Source of the DNA: a virus
Strand: one strand, 5' to 3'
Length of the DNA stretch: 26,110 nucleotides
IMG/VR virus record: IMGVR_UViG_3300044946_000064
Coordinates: 1 to 26,110 of that record
Positions 19,705 to 26,110 of this stretch are shown in pieces (the first letter of the stretch is position 1; every line of letters begins with the position of its first letter). The position numbers and the translations under genes were made by a program. Under the pieces are notes generated by a model that made no database searches, was not told where the DNA came from, and worked only from the letters and a program-made list of their open reading frames with translations.

Positions 19705-20321
19705 CCGTGCCGCCGCCGGCCGGACCCGCGGGGCTCGTTCAGGGCGTCCTCGACCGCGTCTTTGCGTTTATGACCGTGCCGTGGAAAGCCGCGGTCGTCG
19801 TCCTGCTGATCATCCTGATCGGGGTGGGCTGGGCATTGTGGCAGGAACGCGATCGCCTGTTTTTCCAGCCGCCGCCCGCGCGCGCCGGGCTCGATCTCGC
19901 GCGCATGCCCGCGGAGCTGACGGAATTGCTGCATCAGACCGGGGCTGATCTCGACACCGTTTGGACGGTCGATTTCGGACACAACGCACAGACGTTTGTT
20001 ACCGCGCAGCAACGCGGTAGGGCCGCCTGGATACCCTCGCCGCGCCGCCTGCCGCTGATCCTCGACACCAGCGATTCGAAAGGTGTTGTCACCCTGTTGC
20101 ACGGGCTCGGGCTGTGCGGCGACCCCGCGAGTAAGCCGTCGCTGTTGCTGCAACGCTTCGCCGCGGACGGAATGGTTCGCGCCTGCATCGTCGCGATCCG
20201 ATCGCCGCGCGGGGAGGCACTCGGATTGATCTATTTTGGATGGCGGCATGCCCTCGACAAACCGCACGAGGACGCCGCCCTCGCCGCCGCCCGCGATACC
20301 GCCGCAGATTTGGTGCGCTGA
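19701..20321 (+). CDS. Membrane-anchored protein, possibly GAF-like
   Basis: 206 aa from ATG 19701 in an ATGA overlap with the fibre gene. A single strong membrane span lies at about residues 30-47 (AAVVVLLIILIGVGWALW). The following domain (about 65-206) has the alternating helix/strand order of a small GAF-like sensor: MPAELTELLHQTGADLDTVW, then a strand VDFGHNAQTFVTAQQ, a loop, and IVAIRSPRGEALGLIYFGW. The GAF resemblance is weak and unconfirmed. It sits between two fibre paralogues in the virion operon, so it may act at the host membrane during assembly, entry or exclusion rather than in the particle. No lysis motif is seen. Confidence 0.5.
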   Translation: MTVPPPAGPAGLVQGVLDRVFAFMTVPWKAAVVVLLIILIGVGWALWQERDRLFFQPPPARAGLDLARMPAELTELLHQTGADLDTVWTVDFGHNAQTFVTAQQRGRAAWIPSPRRLPLILDTSDSKGVVTLLHGLGLCGDPASKPSLLLQRFAADGMVRACIVAIRSPRGEALGLIYFGWRHALDKPHEDAALAAARDTAADLVR

Positions 20322-22936
20322 TGCCGGACGACACATCCCTCGATCTCACGCGCCTTGCCGATGAAGTCGCCGCGCGTCTGATCAGCACCGCGGACGGGCC
20401 GCGCGTCAGTTTCACGACGCTCGCGCGCGAATGGGAACCGGGGCATATCCACGAACAGGGGACCGTTGTTTTTCACGAAGGCGGGATCTGGCAGGCGCGC
20501 CTGCGGACAGCCTCGCGCCCGGACATCGAGACCGCCGAATGGGTGCTGCTGACGAACGGCATCCGCTTTGTCCAAAGCTATCAGGACCCGGACGATCCGC
20601 GCGCTTTCGGCCTCTTGATCGGGTTCACCGGGGGGCGATCGCGGGACCTGCGCTATCGCCTCGCCCTGCCGGTGCACCGCGGACAATACCGCGCCGGGGT
20701 GCATTACTGGGCGGGGGACGAGGTCGAGCACAACGGCGCGACGTTCCGCGCGCTGATCGAGGCGCCTGTCGAGCCACCCGGGGGCGAGGGCTGGACCATC
20801 ATCGCCGCGCGCGGACGACAGGGCATCACCGGAGAACGCGGCCCCAAGGGCGAGCAGGGGGATTTGGGACCGCAGGGCGAACCGGGTGTTCCAGGACGCG
20901 CCGGACAGGACGGGCTGCCTGGGGAGCGCGGGCCGCGCGGATTTGGGATTGCCCGCGTCGAGGGACTGCCGGATCAGCCGGGGCTTATTCGCGTCGTCCT
21001 CGACGATGGATCGCTGTCCGACCCGATTGACGTGGCGATCATGCGCTACGTCGGACTGTACCGCACCGGTGAATCGTATCGCCGCGGCGACATCGTCCGC
21101 CTGGGGTTCGCGCTATGGATCGCTGCCGAAGATACCGAGTCGGTGCCGCACGCCAACAATCCGAACTGGACGCTATTCCTGGTCAGTCCGGAGGTCGGGA
21201 TCAGCGGCGGCGGCGATCGCGATCAGCCGCCGGACCTGCCGACCCTCGATGCGCGCTATCTGCGGCTGATTGGCGGGACGCTAACCGGACCCTTGACAGT
21301 GCCCGACGGGGGACCCCTCGACGTCGGGATCGGCGTGGGAGAAAGCAGCACCGGCCTTTATCGGGCGCCAGCGCAAGGACTGATCGCCACGCATGAGGGC
21401 GTGGGGGTGATGCTGTTCGCCCGAACCGGGGCGATCGTCGGGGTCGACCTCAGCATGTCCGGCCGCCGGATCACTAACCTCAACCTGCCGTCCGATCCCG
21501 GAGATGCCGCGAGTAAAAGCTATGTCGACTCGCTGGGCGGCGGCGGCAATTTCCTGCCATTGACCGGCGGAACGCTGACCGGCGAGCTTATGATGCTGTC
21601 GGTCGATGGTCCCGACATGCCAAATCAGCCGCCGATCAGGTTCAGCATTCGCGGCTCGCAGATTTACTGGGACAACGCTCTGGTGCTGCGCCGCGGCGAT
21701 GCCGGGCAGAGCGTCTTTATTGAAAACGAGAACGGATCGAACCGCAGTGAAGTCCTAACCCAGCTGCTCGGCGATCTCGCCTATGTGCGCAAAGATTTCG
21801 GGGTGATGACCGGGTCGCTGATGGCGATCACCGGAACCGCGGGATCGCCGGGGCTGATGCTGGGCAATAACAGCAACGGATTTCTCGGCCTACCGAACAT
21901 GGTGCAATTTATGGTCGGTGGCACGCTGGTCGAGGCGTGGACGCCGAGCTCGATATTGCCGCAAGTCGATATCAATATGAGCGGTCGCAAGATCACCTCG
22001 CTGGCGACGCCGACCGCTGCGACCGATGCCGCAACCCGAGCCTATGTCGATGCGGTCGCGGGCGGCGGTAATTATCTGCCGCTCGCCGGCGGCCAGATGA
22101 CCGGCGAAATCTACATGATCGGGACCACCGGGCCGCAGGTTGACGCCGGCGTGAGCTTTGGCGTGCGGCAAGCTCGCATTCATTGGAGTGAGCCGGCTAA
22201 TTCGCTCATTATCACGAAGGGCGCGGGCAACTACCCTATTGCTGTCAGAGACACGGATGGCAGTAATCAGCGGCCGATCATCGATCAGACGCTCGGCGAC
22301 GAGCGCTATCTGCGAGTCAGCGGCGACAATGACATGGAGGGGTCGATCTACCTTGGTCCGACTGCCGGGCTGATCTGGCGCGATCCGCTGCCGCCGGGCG
22401 GCATCGGCGCCGTCATTTACAGCCAGTCGGGTACAGGAAATGGTCTGGTATTGCGCCGGCCGGCGAACACCGATCACATTTTCTCCGAGCACGCGAGTTC
22501 GGGCCTGCGCCTCCGGCTGCTGGACGAGACCGACAGGCTCGCGAACTCGGTCAAGATCGACAACCTCGCGTCTATTCCTCTGACGGTAAATGGACAATGG
22601 CTGCAATTGTGGGCGGATTATTTCCGGCTACCGCGCACCGGCAATTCGCGCCTGCTGATCAGTGTTTCAGTCAGTGTCGTCACGACAACGGGACAAATCT
22701 GGTATCTCGGCGCACGGCTGATATCGCCTATGGAGCAAGTTGAGCGCCGTGTCTTCATGTATGCTGCAAACCAGACCGCGACATTTGATCTTTACGCCGA
22801 TGTCGTCGGCAGCGACCCGATAATCGCCGTCGAGATTGCGGGGTTCAGTGACGCTTCACTGCCCCCTGGAACCAGCACCATCGGGACCGGGGCCAACCGC
22901 TCGCAAATTCTGATCGCTGATCTGGGCCCACGCTGA
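20321..22936 (+). CDS. Large collagen-like fibre protein with tail-fibre repeats (paralogue 2)
   Basis: 871 aa from ATG 20321, overlapping the previous stop (TGATG). Two CBM5/12-like modules (about 38-77, REWEPGHIHEQGTVVFHEGG; and 119-162, HRGQYRAGVHYWAGDEV) are followed by about 14 Gly-X-Y triplets (165-209) and a third module (about 244-282, RTGESYRRGDIVRLGFALW). The rest has fibre-type repeats: YLRLIGGTLTGPL, MSGRRITNL, DPGDAASKSYVDSLG, FLPLTGGTLTGEL, MSGRKITSLATPTAATDAAT and YLPLAGGQMTGEI. These mark phage receptor-binding fibres. The last ~130 residues form a distinct beta-rich tip domain. No chaperone is visible. Likely a host-adhesion fibre; location on the particle is not certain. Confidence 0.8.
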   Translation: MPDDTSLDLTRLADEVAARLISTADGPRVSFTTLAREWEPGHIHEQGTVVFHEGGIWQARLRTASRPDIETAEWVLLTNGIRFVQSYQDPDDPRAFGLLIGFTGGRSRDLRYRLALPVHRGQYRAGVHYWAGDEVEHNGATFRALIEAPVEPPGGEGWTIIAARGRQGITGERGPKGEQGDLGPQGEPGVPGRAGQDGLPGERGPRGFGIARVEGLPDQPGLIRVVLDDGSLSDPIDVAIMRYVGLYRTGESYRRGDIVRLGFALWIAAEDTESVPHANNPNWTLFLVSPEVGISGGGDRDQPPDLPTLDARYLRLIGGTLTGPLTVPDGGPLDVGIGVGESSTGLYRAPAQGLIATHEGVGVMLFARTGAIVGVDLSMSGRRITNLNLPSDPGDAASKSYVDSLGGGGNFLPLTGGTLTGELMMLSVDGPDMPNQPPIRFSIRGSQIYWDNALVLRRGDAGQSVFIENENGSNRSEVLTQLLGDLAYVRKDFGVMTGSLMAITGTAGSPGLMLGNNSNGFLGLPNMVQFMVGGTLVEAWTPSSILPQVDINMSGRKITSLATPTAATDAATRAYVDAVAGGGNYLPLAGGQMTGEIYMIGTTGPQVDAGVSFGVRQARIHWSEPANSLIITKGAGNYPIAVRDTDGSNQRPIIDQTLGDERYLRVSGDNDMEGSIYLGPTAGLIWRDPLPPGGIGAVIYSQSGTGNGLVLRRPANTDHIFSEHASSGLRLRLLDETDRLANSVKIDNLASIPLTVNGQWLQLWADYFRLPRTGNSRLLISVSVSVVTTTGQIWYLGARLISPMEQVERRVFMYAANQTATFDLYADVVGSDPIIAVEIAGFSDASLPPGTSTIGTGANRSQILIADLGPR

Positions 22937-23862
22937 TGGATGATGATCTCACCGCTGTCGCCGACGCTCTCGCCGACGCTCTCGCGCAACGTCTGGGGCC
23001 GTCGCAACAGCAGAATGGCCGCCTGATCGGGCTCGCGTCGCCGGCGCCGACCGAACCCGTCGAGATCGTCGAGATCGCGCGCGTCTGGCGCGAAGGGGCG
23101 ATCTACGAAAAGGGTGCTGTCACCGTCCACGATGGCGGGGTCTGGCAGGCGACGCAACCGACCGCCGTCAAACCGCCAGGACGCACCGGGGAATGGCAGC
23201 TGCTGGTTGACGGCATCCGGAACGTGCTCGCCTATCAACAAACCGCGGACCCGCGTCACTATGGGTTCCGCGTCGTCCTGACGTCGGGGAACTGGATCGA
23301 TCTCCCGGTTCGCCTGCCGATGCCGCACCACCGCGGACCCTACGAACCCGACGAACGCTATGCGCAGGGGGACGAGGTCGAATTCGAGGGCGCGACGTTC
23401 CGCGCCCGCCAGGATCGGCCGCCGCACGCGCCAGGATACGGCGACGACGGATGGGACCTTGTCTCTGCACGCGGCGAGCGGGGGTTCCAAGGTCCGACCG
23501 GCGAACGCGGCGAGACTGGAATGTGTGGCGATGTGGGGCCGCAGGGCGCGCCAGGGCCGCAGGGAGAACCCGGACAGCGCGGGGTGCAGGGTCGCCCCGG
23601 ACGTGGCATCCGTGCCGTGCGCGGGCTTGGCGCCGGTTTCGTGCAATTAGTCTATGACGACGACGAACTCTCCGACCCGATCGAGGTTTCGCCGTTCCGC
23701 TTCCGCGGGGCCTATGCCACGGGTGCGACCTATGACGACCGCGACATCGTCCGTCATCTTGGCAGTCTGTGGATCGCGCTGGTTCGAACCAACAACGTCC
23801 CTAGCGCCAGCAATCCGGATTGGGAATTGTTCCTTTCAGGAGGAGGGGACGCGGCGGCATGA
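22936..23862 (+). CDS. Collagen-like fibre protein (paralogue 3)
   Basis: 308 aa from ATG 22936, overlapping the stop of paralogue 2. Same architecture as the first part of paralogue 2: module 1 (about 50-89, VWREGAIYEKGAVTVHDGG), module 2 (about 132-176, HRGPYEPDERYAQGDEVEF), about 15 Gly-X-Y triplets (180-224), and module 3 (about 258-300, AYATGATYDDRDIVRHLG to NPDWELFL). It then ends in GGGDAAA without the repeat-rich tip. It may pair with or cap the longer fibre, or be a duplicate that lost or never gained the tip. Confidence 0.75.
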   Translation: MDDDLTAVADALADALAQRLGPSQQQNGRLIGLASPAPTEPVEIVEIARVWREGAIYEKGAVTVHDGGVWQATQPTAVKPPGRTGEWQLLVDGIRNVLAYQQTADPRHYGFRVVLTSGNWIDLPVRLPMPHHRGPYEPDERYAQGDEVEFEGATFRARQDRPPHAPGYGDDGWDLVSARGERGFQGPTGERGETGMCGDVGPQGAPGPQGEPGQRGVQGRPGRGIRAVRGLGAGFVQLVYDDDELSDPIEVSPFRFRGAYATGATYDDRDIVRHLGSLWIALVRTNNVPSASNPDWELFLSGGGDAAA

Positions 23863-24482
23863 CCTGGATCGAGCGCTGGCGCTACACGCGCGCTGAATTG
23901 CAGGGCCGCGCGCGCCGGACCCGCGCGCCGACGCTGTCGCCGCTGACACCCGCGGAAATCGTCCTGCATCTGCGACTTGCGCCAGGATCGGAAACCGGAC
24001 CCGAAAAGGAGCTGCTCGATCGTCTGCAGGCGGCGATGGTCGGACACCTGGAACGCTATGCCTCGATCGCGGTGATGGATCAGGAATGGCGGTTGACGCT
24101 GAATTGCTGGCCGCCGCCGGGGGTCGCGCTGGAACTGCCCTATCCGCCGCTTGTCGAGATCACCGATATCAGCATGCCGGACCCTGGTTTCGATCCCGCG
24201 GATTTCCTGATCACGGCGAGCGACGTGTTGCCCGGCATCCTCTACCCTGCCGAGGGCCATTTTTGGCCCGGCGGGGCCGGGCGCCAGGACATCGCGATCG
24301 CGCTGCGCTGCGGATACGAGGATCCCAAAGACGTGCCGCCCTCGATCAAACAGGCGCTGCTGACGGCGATCGCGACCGGCTACGAAAACCGTGAATCGCT
24401 GTCACAATACAATCTGACGCCAATCCTCGAATTGGGCTGGGAGAACCTGATCATGCCCTACCGCGAAGCGGGGTTTGCCTGA
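23859..24482 (+). CDS. Head-tail connector protein (HK97 gp6-like)
   Basis: 207 aa from ATG 23859 in an ATGA overlap. An early helical part (PLTPAEIVLHLRLAPGSETG, LLDRLQAAMVGHLERYASI) is followed by strands (WRLTLNCWPPPGVALELPYP, PLVEITDISM) and a helical C-terminus (PPSIKQALLTAIATGYENRE). This helix-strand-helix order is that of the phage_connect/gp6-type adaptor that docks on the portal. Position before the head-closure gene agrees. Confidence 0.75.
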   Translation: MTWIERWRYTRAELQGRARRTRAPTLSPLTPAEIVLHLRLAPGSETGPEKELLDRLQAAMVGHLERYASIAVMDQEWRLTLNCWPPPGVALELPYPPLVEITDISMPDPGFDPADFLITASDVLPGILYPAEGHFWPGGAGRQDIAIALRCGYEDPKDVPPSIKQALLTAIATGYENRESLSQYNLTPILELGWENLIMPYREAGFA

Positions 24483-24718
24483 TGGCGGAACAGCCGCAAA
24501 CCGAGTCCGTCTGGGATGAATTCAACCGCTCGATCCCTGATCTGGTCAAAGCGCGCGTCGAATTGGACGCATGGGCGAACGCCTGGGGGATTGTCCTGGA
24601 AATCGCCGATCATCATCCGGACGCGACCGCAGCGATGATGGTCCGCGCGTTCTATGTCGCGCTGCGCGACCGCGGGATGTCTGTTCCGTGGCCGCGCCGC
24701 TTTGGGAACCCGCCCTGA
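24482..24718 (+). CDS. Hypothetical small protein in neck module
   Basis: 78 aa from ATG 24482, which overlaps the connector stop (TGATG). Mostly helical (VWDEFNRSIPDLVKARVELD, ATAAMMVRAFYVALRDRGM), acidic at the N-terminus. No family recognised. Placed between the connector and head-closure genes and coupled to both by overlaps. Confidence 0.65.
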   Translation: MAEQPQTESVWDEFNRSIPDLVKARVELDAWANAWGIVLEIADHHPDATAAMMVRAFYVALRDRGMSVPWPRRFGNPP

Positions 24719-25116
24719 TGCCGCTGCCAAAATCGCCTGCTATCGGCACCTTCCGCAACCTCGCGCTGATCCAGCTGTGGCGCGACGTCCCGGTGGACGA
24801 GGAACAGTCCCTGCCGGGGTATGTCGACATCGCCTCGGCCTGGTGCTCGATCGTCGCGACTGCCGGCGACGTGTTGTGGTCCGGCGGGTTCGCGACCGCG
24901 GAGCGTCCGACGCATGTCCTGACGATGCGCTATCGCGAGGACCTGACGCACGAACATCACATCGTCGTCGCCGGACAGCGTTTCCGCATCCTGCGAGTGC
25001 AAAAGGACGATGCGCGCCGCTTCGTCCGCGTCGACTGCGAACTCTATGGCGACGCCTCGATGGTCGCCCGGCCGCCTGCGCTGCTCCCCGTCGCGCCGAT
25101 CCCGGAGGATTTCTAA
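24718..25116 (+). CDS. Head-closure / head-tail joining protein
   Basis: 132 aa from ATG 24718 (overlap TGATG). All-beta protein: FRNLALIQLWRDVPVD, ASAWCSIVATAGDVLWSGG, THVLTMRYREDLTHEHHIVV, QRFRILRVQKDDARRFVRVD and a C-terminal LYG strand. The order and length match the phage head-tail joining (gp7/SPP1 gp16-type) barrel family that seals the capsid and receives the tail. Confidence 0.75.
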   Translation: MPLPKSPAIGTFRNLALIQLWRDVPVDEEQSLPGYVDIASAWCSIVATAGDVLWSGGFATAERPTHVLTMRYREDLTHEHHIVVAGQRFRILRVQKDDARRFVRVDCELYGDASMVARPPALLPVAPIPEDF

Positions 25117-25118
25117 CA

Positions 25119-25292
25119 ATGCCGCTCGGTCTGCTGTTCTGGGTCTTGATGATCCTGTGGCTGGTATTTGGGTTCTGGCAGTGGCGGCCGAACCTCCCAA
25201 CGAATTACGCGCCGTTTGGCGGCCACATCCTGTTGTGGATACTGCTCTTTATCATCGGCTGGCGCATCTTTGGCTTTGTGATCCAGGGGTAG
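25119..25292 (+). CDS. Tiny Trp-rich membrane protein with two spans
   Basis: 57 aa from ATG 25119, with GGAGG about 11 bases upstream. Two hydrophobic spans (about 4-22, LGLLFWVLMILWLVFGFW, and about 37-54, ILLWILLFIIGWRIFGFV) are joined by a short polar loop (QWRPNLPTNYAPFGGH). Six Trp in 57 residues. Lies inside the neck module. It could be a holin-like or a virion-associated membrane peptide; neither can be decided here. Confidence 0.6.
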   Translation: MPLGLLFWVLMILWLVFGFWQWRPNLPTNYAPFGGHILLWILLFIIGWRIFGFVIQG

Positions 25293-25297
25293 GACGG

Positions 25298-25711
25298 ATG
25301 CAGCTGTCCGTCAAAATCGATGTTTCCTATGTCCAATTCGACCGCAAAGCGGTGCGCGCCGCGTCGCGCAAGGGCGGACAGCAGATGCGCGCCGAAATCC
25401 GCAAGCGCGGTGGCGGCCGCGGGGTGTCGCCGCCAGGATCGCCGCCAGGACGCCGCACCGGGGCATTGTGGCGCTCGGTCTATGGCCGCGCGTCCGCCAG
25501 GGGTTACGCGATGGTCGCCGGGACCGCCGCCACGCATGGGCATTTTCTCGAATTGGGGACGCGCCGAATGGACGTCCGTCCGCTCGTTCAGCCCGCGTTC
25601 GCCGGCAAGCAAAGCGTCATCATTGGGCTTTACCGCGACGCGATCGGCAAGGGGATCACCGCGACCGTGGGCTCGCCCGGACAGCCGCCGTCCGCCGTCG
25701 AGATCGGATGA
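25298..25711 (+). CDS. HK97 gp10-family neck/tail component
   Basis: 137 aa from ATG 25298 with AGGA just upstream. The pattern fits the HK97-gp10 tail-component family: a basic first half (KAVRAASRKGGQQMRAEIRK), a GRRTGALWRSVYGRASARG stretch, then ATHGHFLELGTRRMDVRPL and VQPAFAGKQSVIIGLYRDAI. Members sit at the neck, between the head-closure and tail-terminator proteins, and the gene order here agrees. Stop overlaps the next ATG. Confidence 0.8.
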   Translation: MQLSVKIDVSYVQFDRKAVRAASRKGGQQMRAEIRKRGGGRGVSPPGSPPGRRTGALWRSVYGRASARGYAMVAGTAATHGHFLELGTRRMDVRPLVQPAFAGKQSVIIGLYRDAIGKGITATVGSPGQPPSAVEIG

Positions 25712-25848
25712 TGGATAAGCCGCACGGCCCGCTGATCTATACGATCCGAAAGGGCGCGGACGTCGTGCCGCGCCGAGTCTTCTATCCGATCGTCGCTGTC
25801 TTGATCGTCGGGGTGCTCGGCCTCGCCTTCTACCTGGGGCCGCACTGA
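25708..25848 (+). CDS. Tiny single-span membrane protein
   Basis: 46 aa from ATG 25708 (or ATG 25711), overlapping the gp10 stop. A basic N-terminus (MMDKPHGPLIYTIRKGADVV) is followed by one hydrophobic segment (VFYPIVAVLIVGVLGLAFYL, about 24-43). The next gene starts on an overlapping ATG. Function unknown; a membrane effector or lysis helper is possible. Confidence 0.55.
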   Translation: MMDKPHGPLIYTIRKGADVVPRRVFYPIVAVLIVGVLGLAFYLGPH

Positions 25849-26110
25849 TGGCCGGCCGCCTCGACATGTCGGACCTGATCGCCAAGCTGCGTCGGTCAAC
25901 GCCCGCGCGCACTTTCTTTGCCGATCGCGTCGCCGGGGTCGCCGACGAAAACCGCGTCGCCGAATATGCCAACATGGAACCGCCTTGCGCTTATGTCGCC
26001 TATATCGGCGATAGCGCCGCCCCCTCCGACGCGATTAACGAGAACGTGCAATGGGTGACGGAAACCTGGGCGATCCTGGTCAAGCTTGCCGCGCACGAAG
26101 AAATCCGCGG
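25848..26110 (+). CDS. Tail-terminator-like protein, truncated by window edge
   Basis: 87 codons visible from ATG 25848 (TGATG overlap). The start MAGRLDMSDLIAKLRRSTPA, followed by FADRVAGVADENRVAEYANM, PPCAYVAYIGDSA and NENVQWVTETWAILVKL, is like gp37/DUF1834-type tail-completion proteins that cap the tail tube. Location after gp10 fits. The C-terminus is missing. Confidence 0.65.
   Translation, partial: MAGRLDMSDLIAKLRRSTPARTFFADRVAGVADENRVAEYANMEPPCAYVAYIGDSAAPSDAINENVQWVTETWAILVKLAAHEEIR

Noticed and set aside
20800-20940. CRISPR-like array
   Set aside because: The repeated GC-rich triplets are collagen Gly-X-Y codons, not spaced direct repeats.

Overview
This window is a 26 kb, GC-rich piece of a tailed-phage or prophage genome with HK97-type head genes. 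The host is most likely an alphaproteobacterium. The evidence is the high GC content, densely packed genes with ATGA/GTGA/TGATG overlaps, a GapR-like (DUF2312) protein, and a DNA-methylase-style ParB protein of a kind common in alphaproteobacterial prophages. A protein with a PEP-CTERM sorting signal suggests a host that has an exosortase. The motif lacks the Trp of the Sphingomonadales PEPxxWA variant. No integrase, repressor, tRNA, CRISPR or insertion sequence is visible, so I cannot say whether this is lytic or integrated.

Layout. (1) 17-7474, plus strand: an early or DNA-transaction block. It holds a putative replication-initiation protein with a C-tract and hairpin cluster inside its gene, a ParB-family protein, two unknowns, a PEP-CTERM protein, a GapR-like protein with an added AT-hook, a coiled-coil unknown, a RuvC-like resolvase, an RNA-polymerase alpha-CTD-like protein, a second ParB-domain protein and a TET/JBP-associated-type glycosyltransferase. 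(2) 7475-10074, minus strand: eight small genes ending in a BPSL0067-type NlpC/P60 hydrolase (candidate endolysin), served by an AT-rich control region at about 10.1 kb. (3) 10179-12890, minus strand: the terminase operon (small subunit, two small proteins, large subunit), with every gene overlapping the next by 1-4 bases. (4) 12920-26110, plus strand: an HNH nuclease with four zinc fingers, a non-coding cos/promoter candidate region, an acidic protein, prohead protease, major capsid protein, portal, a cassette of three paralogous collagen-like fibre proteins with a membrane-anchored protein among them, then connector, head-closure, gp10-like and tail-terminator-like genes interspersed with tiny membrane proteins. 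The window ends inside the last of these.

The most interesting points are: a phage-encoded PEP-CTERM surface protein, fused in frame downstream of a Cys-rich segment; two places where the 5' end of a gene is duplicated on either side of another gene (RuvC-like, and ParB with the alpha-CTD-like gene between the copies); a ParB plus glycosyltransferase pair suggestive of DNA base modification; three tandem fibre paralogues inserted between portal and connector; and a rearranged head module in which the terminases are inverted and the portal follows the capsid gene. All functional calls rest on motif recognition by eye; no database search was possible.
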